DNA of 64,000 bases. Origin: Sphingobacteriales bacterium 46-32. GTDB lineage: Bacteria; Bacteroidota; Bacteroidia; Chitinophagales; Chitinophagaceae. Within the stretch, counting starts at the first letter, position 1. Each line of letters opens with the position of its first letter. Below the pieces are notes generated by a model. The model made no database searches. It saw only the letters and a list, made by a program, of their open reading frames with translations, and was not told where the DNA came from. The DNA lies in contig MKTY01000020.1 in the NCBI GenBank assembly GCA_001898485.1, positions 1,741,971 through 1,805,970 on the forward strand, given 5' to 3'. Below, piece by piece: positions 9,137-17,472 of the stretch. Made by a program: the position numbers and the translations under genes.

Positions 9137-10786
9137 TTAAGAAACAAAGGAAAAACTGTCACCGTCAAATAATCCTTTATCACTCAGTTTGAGATGTGGA
9201 ATGACGAGTAGTGCCATAAATGAAAGGGTCATAAACGGTGAGCCCAGTGTTGATCCGGCTTCTTTGGCGGCCCGGTCAATACTTGCATAGGCCTCTGCTA
9301 CCTCATATCCATCGGCCTGACTCATAAGGCCGGCTACAGGTAATGCCAGTAATGCTGTTTGCATTCCGCTCGCTGTGGGTTGTGCAATGGATACGCCGCC
9401 TTTGGCGCCAATCACAGCATTTACCGCCGCACAGATGCTTTCATCGTCAGCACCTACCGCCACAATATTATGACTGTCGTGTGCAACAGAAGAAGCAATG
9501 GCACCATGCCGCAAGCCGAAGTTGCGGATAAACGCTTTGGAAACGGGTGCATCATTGTAGCGGTTGACAACTACAATTTTCAATATATCGCGTGCAGTAT
9601 CAGCTTTTATATAGCCATCCTCAATCAGCGCATTTTCATTCAGGCGGTTGGTGATCAGCTGGCCATCGAGGGCTTCAATAACGGGGATGGTCTGTTGATC
9701 AGTTCCGGTAACCTTAACAGCAAAATCTGCAGGTGTTTTAGGAGCGCAGGAAAAATTATTGACAATACCGGCGGCCGTTGTTTTAATCAGCGACTGGCCA
9801 TCTTTGGCAACCAGCTGCCCATTGATATAGGTTTTGGTGACGATGAACTCTTCGAGATTCTTTACACAGATAAAGTCTGCCGGGTCGCCGGTACGCAGCA
9901 GTCCTACATCCAGTTTGTAATGATTGACCGGGTTGCTGCAGGCTGCTTTCAGGATATGAAACAGATCAATGCCTTTAGCAACAGCACGTGCACAAAGCTG
10001 GTTGATATGTCCCAGCACCAGGCTGTCAGGATGTTTATCATCGCTGCAGAAAAGGATCATTTCAGGGTAATCACGCAGCAGATCGATGAGGGCTTCAAAG
10101 TTTTTTGCAGCGCTTCCTTCGCGAATGATGATCTTCATGCCGGCTGCCAGTTTATCGAGGGCTTCTTCTGCCGTGAAGCACTCGTGATCGGTACTGATGC
10201 CGGCAGCGATATATTGCCGGGCAGTGTCGCCACGCAGACCGGGCGCATGACCGTCTACGGGTTTGCCCAGCCGGTGAGCGGCAGCGATCTTCGCCATCAC
10301 TTCGGGGTCACCATGCAGTACACCGGGAAAATTCATCATCTCACTGAGGTAGCGGATATCTTCACTCTCGAGCAGTTGGGTCACAGCTTCGGCGTCGAGT
10401 GTGGCGCCGGCAGTCTCAAAAACAGTTGCCGGTACACAACTGGGGGCACCAAAGTTGAATTTGAAAGGAACCGTTTTGCCATTTTCAATCATGTACTGCA
10501 CACCTTCCATGCCGCATACATTGGCAATTTCATGCGGGTCACTTACCGTGGCTACTGTGCCATGTACTACAGCCAGCCGCGCAAACTCAGCAGGTACCAG
10601 CATGGAGCTTTCGATATGTACATGACTGTCGATAAAACCAGGTAGTATGTAGTCATCGCCGTCCAGTTCACTGCTGTCGATTTCGGTGATATGAACAATG
10701 CGACTGTCGCTCACGTCCACACGTGCAGGATAAATGCGTTGCTGATGAATATCGGCCAGCCGGCCGGAGAGGGAGAATGATGCCAT
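9137..10786 (-). CDS. ade: Adenine deaminase
   Basis: 549 aa, the usual length. Converts adenine to hypoxanthine and ammonia for purine salvage in the cytosol. Metal-site motifs of the amidohydrolase fold are visible: [11 protein letters not shown] near residue 50, [22 protein letters not shown] and FCSDDKHPD. The C-terminal region (about 380-549) matches the adenine deaminase C-terminal domain, including [17 protein letters not shown]. The stop codon is followed immediately by the lipoprotein start. No other purine gene is nearby. Confidence 0.95.
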   Translation of the reverse strand: MASFSLSGRLADIHQQRIYPARVDVSDSRIVHITEIDSSELDGDDYILPGFIDSHVHIESSMLVPAEFARLAVVHGTVATVSDPHEIANVCGMEGVQYMIENGKTVPFKFNFGAPSCVPATVFETAGATLDAEAVTQLLESEDIRYLSEMMNFPGVLHGDPEVMAKIAAAHRLGKPVDGHAPGLRGDTARQYIAAGISTDHECFTAEEALDKLAAGMKIIIREGSAAKNFEALIDLLRDYPEMILFCSDDKHPDSLVLGHINQLCARAVAKGIDLFHILKAACSNPVNHYKLDVGLLRTGDPADFICVKNLEEFIVTKTYINGQLVAKDGQSLIKTTAAGIVNNFSCAPKTPADFAVKVTGTDQQTIPVIEALDGQLITNRLNENALIEDGYIKADTARDILKIVVVNRYNDAPVSKAFIRNFGLRHGAIASSVAHDSHNIVAVGADDESICAAVNAVIGAKGGVSIAQPTASGMQTALLALPVAGLMSQADGYEVAEAYASIDRAAKEAGSTLGSPFMTLSFMALLVIPHLKLSDKGLFDGDSFSFVS

Positions 10787-10807
10787 ATAAATGCAAGGTA
10801 CAGACTA

Positions 10808-11473
10808 ATGTGCTGGTGTGCTAATTTGCTGATGTGCTAATGACTAGTGTCCGGGAAAAATATTGGGAAAACCGTTGTTTTTATGTTGTATCTGAATAGA
10901 TGTTTGCACACACTGGTTACCTGACCTTTTTGCTCCACGACCGGCGGGCCGACCTCGCCGCGTCGCGTCCGGTGCTGTGTTTTTCTCCGGCCTCTGCAAA
11001 TGGTAGTATCCTTAAAGATTCAATCGGAGAAAACAAGGCACCTTGCGAACCACAAGAAAAAATAAGGGAATATGGTTGGGAAATGTATTAATGTGCTAAT
11101 GACCTTCGCGTCCTTAGCCTGCTTTGCGTTCTTTGCGATCTGAATACGACAGGGAAATAGCAATAAAATAGTTCGCACACTGTACTGAAATGCCAACAAT
11201 GTTACAAGGGGGCTTGCTTTTCCCAAAGCCTGCAAAAGCATCTGTATAGATCTGATTATCAAATTTCTTTGTTGTCGCATTTCTTTTCCCCGGACAACAG
11301 TGATGTGCTAATGAAGAAGTCGCTGAAAAACAGACTGGTTAATGAATTAATGAAAAATGCTGGTTATTCCAGCATTTCAACAATAAAATTCGTAATAAAT
11401 TTATTTACTGAAGCCTTTAATCTGACCAGCCTAAAAGACATCAGCACATCAGCAAATTAGCACATCAGCACAT
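10808..11473. repeat. Intergenic region bounded by inverted GTGCTGATGTGCTAAT-type repeats
   Basis: The 691-bp gap between ade and the desaturase holds no gene I can support. Its two ends carry a near-identical 37-bp element in inverted orientation (10808-10844 and 11437-11473, 34 of 37 positions matching), made of the units TGTGCTAAT and TGTGCTGAT. Further single units occur at about 11090 and 11301. At 11101-11142 lies a GCGTCCTT/GCGTTCTTTGCG stretch of simple-repeat character. The right element ends 4 nt from the desaturase stop codon. A related element occurs at 37935-37969. Confidence 0.75.
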
Positions 11474-11477
11474 CATC

Positions 11478-12515
11478 TTACTGTCGCTTCATCGGTCTCG
11501 TCCGCTCCTTCATCACCGCTATCGCTTCTTCACGGCTTGAGAACATGTTGTTGACATTGACGAGATTGTCGGCGAGTTTGTCGTAGCGTTTGGTCATGAG
11601 CCAGACAAAAATGTGGAGATAGTGAATACCGTCGAATACCAGGATTTTGCGTTCGGCAAATTTGTCTTTATTCTTCATAAACTCCACAGGTATTTCGGTA
11701 TAGTGGAGGGCTGGGCGAAGGTGATGTACCGCATGGTAGCCATCGTTCCAGCAGGTCTGGTTGTATTTGGTGTTGATGCAGTTGATCGTATTTTCTTCGG
11801 GATCGTTGGGGTCAACAAACGCGTGCTGCGCCCAGTTGCCCAGCATCATTACGATACGTGCAAATACAAACGGTATGATAAAAATAAAAAGAGTGGCTTT
11901 GAAGTTTACGAAGCACATGAGCACACAAAACGCATAAAACGACATTTCGCCGTAAGTAAGCCGCATGTAAAACTTTTTGCGCTTGCGCGAAAAGAGATAC
12001 ATGAATGTATCGCGGAAACCGAGAAACAGAAAGCGGGTTACATAGGCAATAAATCCACGAAGACTGTCACGGCGATAGTTGAGTGTGCTGCTGGCATCAT
12101 CGTGCATGTTGTTCTCTACATGATGCATTGCCATATGGTGCACAAAATATGTTTCGGGCGTGTGGCCGAAGAAGGGACAGATACCCCAGATTACCCAATG
12201 ATAAATCCAGGTATAACCCTTTTTGAAAAGTTTACGATGACTGATGCAATGCAGCATGAGACCAAAACGGCCTTTGAAATAAAGCTGCGAAATATAGAAA
12301 TAGGGAATGTAGAGCATCCACCAGTACCACCCCTGCAGCAGCGGAGTGTACAATACAATAGCGGAAGGAAGCACCAGCAGGTGTATGGCTGTCAGTAAAT
12401 GAATAAACGGGAGGTCACGTTTATCGTTAATGTAGCGAAGCCAGAATCTTTCGTATGCGGTAAATTCTTCTTTGGCTACGTATACGGGATCTGTTATAGT
12501 GGTCAGGGCCTTCAT
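11478..12515 (-). CDS. Membrane fatty acid desaturase
   Basis: 345 aa integral membrane protein. Histidine-box motifs of the di-iron desaturase superfamily are present: HCISHRK, HHMAMHHVENN and, after the second hydrophobic region, YHAVHHLRPALHY. Hydrophobic segments lie around residues 45-85, 120-140 and 205-235. It probably introduces a double bond into acyl chains or modifies a membrane lipid; regiospecificity and substrate cannot be read from sequence. Monocistronic, with its 3' end against a repeat. The 290-bp gap upstream contains its promoter region but no firm motif. Confidence 0.88.
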   Translation of the reverse strand: MKALTTITDPVYVAKEEFTAYERFWLRYINDKRDLPFIHLLTAIHLLVLPSAIVLYTPLLQGWYWWMLYIPYFYISQLYFKGRFGLMLHCISHRKLFKKGYTWIYHWVIWGICPFFGHTPETYFVHHMAMHHVENNMHDDASSTLNYRRDSLRGFIAYVTRFLFLGFRDTFMYLFSRKRKKFYMRLTYGEMSFYAFCVLMCFVNFKATLFIFIIPFVFARIVMMLGNWAQHAFVDPNDPEENTINCINTKYNQTCWNDGYHAVHHLRPALHYTEIPVEFMKNKDKFAERKILVFDGIHYLHIFVWLMTKRYDKLADNLVNVNNMFSSREEAIAVMKERTRPMKRQ

Positions 12516-12805
12516 GCAGTGGTCTTATTTCATTTAACCGCCAACTGCCGGAAAATCAATTGTTTCTTTGCTCCGGATATTGGCAGAAACGCCGTGAAAT
12601 TACTGTTTTCCCGTCTATAACGGCGCTCTTTTTTTTATTGTATAAGAAAAGTGCTAAATCCCTGAAAAAAAGCTAAAAGTGACGGCCACAAAACAAACCG
12701 GGGTGTCTTTAATGACAAACCTTTAGTCATCAAAAGCAGGGCGTATCTGATGGGTGGATGGCCTGATAAAATGTATGGTTTATTGCTGGTACTCAGCAGC
12801 ACCGG

Positions 12806-13483
12806 TTATTCATCCAGCAGATCAGGACGACGCTCTTTTGTGCGTGCAACAGACTGGTCGTGACGCCATTCTTCTATTTTGCGGTGGTCGCCGCTCATCA
12901 GTACCGCCGGCACGGGCCAGCCACGAAACTCTACCGGCCGTGTATATACAGGCGGTGCCAGCAGGTTGTCCTGGAAAGAATCAAACAGGGCCGATGTTTC
13001 ATCATTAAGTACACCCGGCAGCAAACGGCCGATGGCATCTACCAGTACAGCGGCCGGCAACTCGCCTCCACTCAGTACATAATCGCCAATAGATAGTTCG
13101 CGGGTTACATAATGCTCCCGTATGCGCTCATCGATACCCTTGTAGTGGCCACAGATGAGCAACAGGTTATTTTTTAATGAAAGCTGATTGGCTATTGACT
13201 GGTTAAGACGCTCGCCATCGGGAGTGAGGTAAATAATCTCATCGTAGGTGCGCCGGGCAGAGAGCTGGTCGATCGCATTGGCCAGGGGTTCACACATCAT
13301 TACCATACCGGCTCCGCCACCATACTGGTAGTCATCTATCTGACCGTACTCATTTACAGCCCAGTCACGCAGGTGATGAGTTACCACTTCGAGCAGCCCC
13401 TTGTCCTGGGCGCGCTTCATAATACTGTGTTCAAAAGGACTTTTCAGCAGTTCAGGTAGTACAGATAGAATGTCGATACGCAT
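12806..13483 (-). CDS. trmD: tRNA (guanine-37-N1)-methyltransferase TrmD
   Basis: 225 aa from the ATG at 13483 ([13 protein letters not shown]); the upstream in-frame ATG at 13552 adds a tail foreign to the family. Uses S-adenosylmethionine to methylate G37 of tRNAs and prevent frameshifting. The trefoil-knot SPOUT core is clear: [43 protein letters not shown]. In many bacteria trmD lies with rpsP and rimM; here those two are about 24 kb away. Confidence 0.95.
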   Translation of the reverse strand: MRIDILSVLPELLKSPFEHSIMKRAQDKGLLEVVTHHLRDWAVNEYGQIDDYQYGGGAGMVMMCEPLANAIDQLSARRTYDEIIYLTPDGERLNQSIANQLSLKNNLLLICGHYKGIDERIREHYVTRELSIGDYVLSGGELPAAVLVDAIGRLLPGVLNDETSALFDSFQDNLLAPPVYTRPVEFRGWPVPAVLMSGDHRKIEEWRHDQSVARTKERRPDLLDE

Positions 13484-13608
13484 GCTGCAAAGATATAGGA
13501 TGAACTTCTTTGTGAAGTGTGATCCGGCAGGTAAGAGTGAATTGGCAAACATTTACCCCGATTTGCCGTTACAGAGTATTATATTTAGTTAAATGCAAAC
13601 GGATTATC

Positions 13609-15159
13609 ATGAGTACAGAAAAGATTCCGGCAAAACGTATACGTACGCGTGCCATTCGGCTCAGGGATTATGAAGCTATCTGCGCCCTGCAGTTAATCTG
13701 TTTTCCAGGCATGCTGCCCTGGAAAAAAGAACAGTTTGAAAGTATCCTGAAAATTTTTCCGGAGGGACAGTTTTGTGTGGAATACAATAAGCAGATTGTA
13801 GCATCGAGCTGCAGTCTCATCATTCGTCGTAATCAGTATTCGGCTACTGCCAGCTGGAATGAACTGACCGATAACGGATATATCCGCAATCACGATCCCG
13901 AAGGCGATACGTTATATGGAATGGAGATAATGGTGCATCCGGATTTCAGACAAATGAAACTGGCCCGGCGGCTTTATGATATGCGGAAAAAGCTGGTAAA
14001 GGATCGCAATCTTATGTGTATGCTCATCGGCGGCCGTCTGCCCAATTACCATAAGTACGCAGAGCGTATGCGTGTAGAACAGTATGTGGAGAGTGTGATT
14101 GACCGGAAGATTTATGATCCTGTACTTACCGCCCAGCTTTCCAACGGTTTTGTGTTGCAGCGGTTGCTTCCCAACTACCTGCCTAATGATAAGGAATCTA
14201 TGGGCTACGGTACCTTCCTCGAATGGAATAATCTGCTGTATGAGGAACGTAAAAGCCGGCAGCACCGAAAGGATCCCTATGTAAGGGTGGCCTGCATACA
14301 ATACCAGATGCGCGACATCGGCAGTTTTGAAGAGTTTGCGGCCAACTGCGAATATTTTGTAGATGTAGCCTCCGATTATCGCGCCGACTTTGTTGCATTT
14401 CCGGAGATGATTACCATGCAACTGCTCACCTTCCTGCCCAAGAAGCATCCTGCCGAGGCGGTTCGTCAGCTCGATCAGTTTACAGGACAGTATATTGAGT
14501 TGTTTACACAACTGGCAATCAAGTATAATATCAATATTGTAGCAGGTTCACATTTCCTGATTGAAGACGATAATCTGTACAACGTTTCTTTCCTCTTTAA
14601 ACGCGATGGTACATATGCCAAACAGTATAAGATTCACATCACCCCGCATGAGCGTAAGTGGTGGGGCGTACAGCCGGGTCAGGAAGTGCGTGTTTTTGAT
14701 ACAGACTGCGGCAAAGTCAGCATAGCCATTTGTTATGATATCGAATTTCCGGAGCTGGCCCGCATTGCAACGTCTAAGGGTGCCCGGATTATTTTTGTTC
14801 CCTTTAATACAGATGAACGACGTTCTTACCTGCGGGTCCGTTATTGTTCCCAGGCCAGGGCAATCGAAAATCAGGTATATGTGGTGATAACAGGTTGCGT
14901 GGGCAACCTGCCCGATGTAGATAACCTCGATATCCATTTTGCACAATCGGCCATTCTTACGCCCAGCGATATAGAGTTTCACCGGGAAGGACTGGCTGCG
15001 GAAGCGCCCCCCAATGTAGAAACCGCTATCGTACAGGAGCTGGATATGAACCTTCTTAAGCGTAACCGCGAATATGGAAGTGTTCAGCCCTGGTCAGACA
15101 GGCGACTGGATCTGTATCAGTTGCAGTATCAGGAAAATAACAGGACCCGCCAGGCCTGA
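13609..15159 (+). CDS. GNAT acetyltransferase / carbon-nitrogen hydrolase fusion
   Basis: 516 aa from the ATG at 13609; an in-frame start at 13519 would overlap the divergent trmD leader. Residues about 12-205 look like a GNAT acetyltransferase (EIMVHPDFRQMKLARRLYD as the acetyl-CoA-binding segment). Residues about 225-500 form a nitrilase-fold hydrolase with the catalytic Glu (VAFPEMI), Lys (YKIHITPHE) and Cys (IAICYDIEFPEL) in order. This two-domain architecture is known in bacteria but its substrate is not established. It probably couples amide hydrolysis to acyl transfer on a small amine; that is inference. Confidence 0.9.
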   Translation: MSTEKIPAKRIRTRAIRLRDYEAICALQLICFPGMLPWKKEQFESILKIFPEGQFCVEYNKQIVASSCSLIIRRNQYSATASWNELTDNGYIRNHDPEGDTLYGMEIMVHPDFRQMKLARRLYDMRKKLVKDRNLMCMLIGGRLPNYHKYAERMRVEQYVESVIDRKIYDPVLTAQLSNGFVLQRLLPNYLPNDKESMGYGTFLEWNNLLYEERKSRQHRKDPYVRVACIQYQMRDIGSFEEFAANCEYFVDVASDYRADFVAFPEMITMQLLTFLPKKHPAEAVRQLDQFTGQYIELFTQLAIKYNINIVAGSHFLIEDDNLYNVSFLFKRDGTYAKQYKIHITPHERKWWGVQPGQEVRVFDTDCGKVSIAICYDIEFPELARIATSKGARIIFVPFNTDERRSYLRVRYCSQARAIENQVYVVITGCVGNLPDVDNLDIHFAQSAILTPSDIEFHREGLAAEAPPNVETAIVQELDMNLLKRNREYGSVQPWSDRRLDLYQLQYQENNRTRQA

Positions 15160-15540
15160 TCAGTTGCTGCTGATGCTGACGGTTGTTCTGCCTTCATTGG
15201 CACTATTGTCTTTGGCAATAACCTGTATACGGTAAGTGCCATTGCCCGGTATGGTAAAAGTTTCGTTAAGCGCATAATTACCTGTGCCGGGATACCGGTG
15301 TATATCTACCAGCAGACTGCCATTGTCTGTGTTGGATATGTGTATATGTACTTCCGCAATCTTTTCAGCATCGGTGATGGTGCCGGTAATGGCAACAACC
15401 TGGTTGCCGGCAAATGTCTGACCCTGTGCCGGGCTGCTGAGGGTAATGGCTGGTGCTACCCGGTCATCGCTGCTGCCATTGTTTTTGGAGCAGTACATGT
15501 TTGCCAATAAAAGCAGGAAAAAGGGGGCAATTTTTTTCAC
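15160..15540 (-). CDS. Ig-like domain lipoprotein
   Basis: 126 aa. The leader MKKIAPFFLLLLANMYC ends in a lipobox-like cysteine at residue 17, followed by a flexible SKNNGSSDD tether. The rest (APAITLSSPAQGQTF, VVAITGTITDAEKIAEV, YRIQVIAKDNSANEG) has the strand pattern of a single immunoglobulin-like domain found in cell-surface proteins. Presumably outer-membrane anchored. Its stop codon abuts the stop of the convergent GNAT-nitrilase gene. Partner and function unknown. Confidence 0.75.
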   Translation of the reverse strand: MKKIAPFFLLLLANMYCSKNNGSSDDRVAPAITLSSPAQGQTFAGNQVVAITGTITDAEKIAEVHIHISNTDNGSLLVDIHRYPGTGNYALNETFTIPGNGTYRIQVIAKDNSANEGRTTVSISSN

Positions 15541-15577
15541 AAATTAAATCTACGAAGAATAGCAGATTTTGTACGCT

Positions 15578-15817
15578 GTTAAAAAGATAGGCGTGTCTTT
15601 TATGGAGAGTTTGTATGCAGGCAATGCTTCTCTTCGTCTTTTATTGTTTTTTATAAACCATATCGGCCGGCCGTGGAGCAAAGGAATACAATTAAATAAA
15701 TACGCTAAACAGAAAGAGGATTTTGCAGCTGTTTTCTATGGATAATGTAATGGCAAAATCCGGTCTCTGCTAAAAGGATAGCCGTGTCTTTTATGAAAAG
15801 GAATTTGTATGCAGTCA
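15578..15817. repeat. Pair of imperfect direct repeats upstream of the Rrf2 gene
   Basis: Two copies of an element of about 46-49 bp, at 15578-15623 and 15769-15817, share the blocks GTGTCTTTTATG and TTTGTATGCAG with a few differences between them. The second copy ends 3 nt before the Fnr-like box of the Rrf2 promoter. The 362-bp gap (15541-15902) contains no other gene-like feature. The repeats could be duplicated promoter or leader segments; function unknown. Confidence 0.55.
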
Positions 15818-15819
15818 GG

Positions 15820-15833
15820 CTGATGTGCATCAA
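15820..15833 (+). promoter_or_regulatory. Fnr/Crp-type box before the NsrR-like gene
   Basis: CTGAT-GTGC-ATCAA: one mismatch to the Fnr consensus TTGAT-N4-ATCAA. A good Bacteroidota -7 element, TAGATTTG, lies at 15878-15885. Taking the transcription start about 7 nt beyond its centre puts the box centre near -62, a classical class I activator position. The Rrf2 start codon is 70 nt downstream of the box. Confidence 0.5.
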
Positions 15834-15902
15834 TTTTTACACTGAGATTCATCAGGCGCTTCGAGCCAAAGAGCCGATAGATTTGCTACTTTAATCTTTC
15901 GC

Positions 15903-16352
15903 ATGGTATTATCCAAATCATTCGGCTATGCACTGAGAGGTGTGTTGTATGTATCGCTGATGAACGACGAACGCCGTAAAATACGTATCGAGGAAATTGC
16001 TGCCGCACTGGGCGTGCCGCGTCATTTTCTCGGAAAAATCATGAAACAGGTCGTAAAAGCTGGTATTATTAGCTCTACACGCGGACAGCAAGGGGGCTTT
16101 TATATCAATGAACAGACGCTGCAAACCCCGCTTGAAAAGATCATTCTGCTCACGGAAGGAGAGGCTTATTTTACAACATGCATGTTAAGTATGCGGCCCT
16201 GCAATGCGGCTGACCCCTGCCCCCTGCACAATCGTCTGTATGGTTTTAAGACAGAAGTGCGTGAATTCTACCGGCAAACTACCATTGCCGATCTCCTGCA
16301 GACAGATAAGCCTCAGTTTATTCATAGCCTGTCTATTCACCAGGCCGTGTAA
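15903..16352 (+). CDS. Rrf2-family regulator, NsrR-like
   Basis: 149 aa winged-helix repressor. The N-terminal wHTH (MVLSKSFGYALRGVLYVSL, EEIAAALGVPRHFLGKIMKQ, GQQGGFYI) is typical of Rrf2 proteins. Three cysteines C93, C100 and C106 lie in the loop where NsrR and IscR bind an iron-sulfur cluster, with spacing close to NsrR. The next gene encodes the nitrosative-stress iron-sulfur repair protein RIC, a usual NsrR target, so a nitric oxide sensor is the best reading. An Fnr-like box lies upstream. Confidence 0.85.
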   Translation: MVLSKSFGYALRGVLYVSLMNDERRKIRIEEIAAALGVPRHFLGKIMKQVVKAGIISSTRGQQGGFYINEQTLQTPLEKIILLTEGEAYFTTCMLSMRPCNAADPCPLHNRLYGFKTEVREFYRQTTIADLLQTDKPQFIHSLSIHQAV

Positions 16353-16402
16353 TATTTTCCATTTTTATTAACAACTCTTTTATTCAATTTATTCAATAAG
16401 AA

Positions 16403-16422
16403 ACCCCTGGAGAACCAGGGGT
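16403..16422 (+). terminator. Hairpin between the Rrf2 gene and RIC
   Basis: Stem of 8 bp (CCCCTGG/CCAGGGG plus one A-T pair) with an AGAA loop, 50 nt after the Rrf2 stop codon. There is no clear T-run on the plus strand, so it may be a weak terminator or an RNA-stabilising hairpin. It separates the Rrf2 transcript from the Fnr-like box that precedes RIC. Confidence 0.45.
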
Positions 16423-16584
16423 CGAGATTGAAACGAAAACCAACGACTTCCACGGAGGAAAGTCTCAACTATACTATATTCTATGTCAAAACTAACATTT
16501 GACCAGAGCAGGCAACTGACCTGGCTCAAGCAACAGGCTGATATTGGTCATCAGACTGTCAGCAGTTGCTGTTCAGGTGAGCGA

Positions 16585-16598
16585 CTGATGAAAATCAG
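16585..16598 (+). promoter_or_regulatory. Perfect Fnr/Crp-type dyad before RIC
   Basis: CTGAT-GAAA-ATCAG, a perfect palindrome with 5-bp arms. A -7-like TATCTTG at 16621-16627 would place the transcription start near 16631 and the dyad centre about 40 nt upstream of it, the class II activator position. This placement supports the RIC start codon at 16661 and argues against the in-frame ATG at 16610. A second dyad, CTGAT-N7-ATCAG, lies at 16538-16554 and could be another operator. Confidence 0.55.
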
Positions 16599-16660
16599 TT
16601 TTTTCACCTGTGCCGAAAACTATCTTGCTTACTGATATTAAACCAGCAGAAGTAGGAGCC

Positions 16661-17410
16661 ATGTTTTTGAAACCGATTCAGATAGGACGCGATTCGTTTG
16701 TAACCGATATAGTGAAACAGGATTACCGGACGGCTGCCGTATTTCAGCGGCACGGAATAGAGTACTGTTGCGGAGGCCGCTGGCCTTTATCTATTATTTG
16801 CGAAAATAAAGGAATAGAACTCGAAGACCTCCGGGTTGAGTTGGAAAATGCCATACGCCCCCTGCAGGTGTCTTCTGCATTACCATTTGAAGAATGGAGC
16901 ATTGATTTTCTGACCGATTACATCATGCATGTACATCACCAGTATTTGCGGGATAATATGCCTTTTATTGAAACTCACCTGGAACGTTTTGTGACAGGAC
17001 ATTCCAAAAAATATCCGCATCTCCAGGAACTCCAGAAACTGTTCCGGGATTTACAGGCCGATATAGAGCCGCATTTACGTCAGGAAGAAGAGGTGCTTTT
17101 CCCTTATGTACGTCAGATCGCACATGCATATGACGACAGCGAACCGTATGCCGGCCTGCTGGTACGTACCCTGCGTAAACCGGTGGAGTCAATAATGAAT
17201 CAGGAGCATGAAAAAATAATGCAGTTTCTGACAAGGATGCGCCAACTCACACACGGTTATACGCCACCGGAAAATGCCTGTGTAAGTCATGGCGTAGCTT
17301 ATTCCCTGCTACAGGAGCTCGACAATGACCTTGTACAGCATCTGTATCTCGAAAATGAGGTGCTTTTTCCCAAAGCCATCGCCATGGAAAAAGAATTGCT
17401 GAAACGGTGA
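16661..17410 (+). CDS. ric: Iron-sulfur cluster repair di-iron protein RIC (ScdA/YtfE type)
   Basis: 249 aa from the ATG at 16661, preceded by AGTAGGAGCC. An N-terminal ScdA domain contains the hallmark YCCGG at residues 35-39. A hemerythrin-like HHE domain follows with di-iron ligands visible in HVHHQYL, EPHLRQEEEVLFP, NQEHEKI and HLYLENEVLFP. Proteins of this family repair iron-sulfur clusters damaged by nitric oxide or peroxide. It neighbours an NsrR-like regulator and carries its own Fnr-like box, which fits expression under low oxygen and nitrosative stress. Confidence 0.94.
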   Translation: MFLKPIQIGRDSFVTDIVKQDYRTAAVFQRHGIEYCCGGRWPLSIICENKGIELEDLRVELENAIRPLQVSSALPFEEWSIDFLTDYIMHVHHQYLRDNMPFIETHLERFVTGHSKKYPHLQELQKLFRDLQADIEPHLRQEEEVLFPYVRQIAHAYDDSEPYAGLLVRTLRKPVESIMNQEHEKIMQFLTRMRQLTHGYTPPENACVSHGVAYSLLQELDNDLVQHLYLENEVLFPKAIAMEKELLKR

Positions 17411-17472
17411 TCTGCCGCTGAATACTTACCGTGTTGGCGAGAATCTTTAACTTGAGGCCAAAATAAGCCTTC

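Noticed and set aside
9359..10645. 428-aa plus-strand ORF opposite adenine deaminase
   Set aside because: The minus strand encodes a full-length recognisable enzyme. The plus-strand translation shows no domain and no promoter or operon context.
10900..11460. Three short ORFs in the gap between ade and the desaturase
   Set aside because: They run through repeat sequence, have no recognisable motifs, and are of a length expected by chance.
16483..16635. 50-aa ORF with an SSCC motif just upstream of RIC
   Set aside because: It contains a perfect Fnr-like dyad and the probable -7 element of RIC, overlaps no recognised family, and has no coding support beyond its length. It is more likely promoter DNA.
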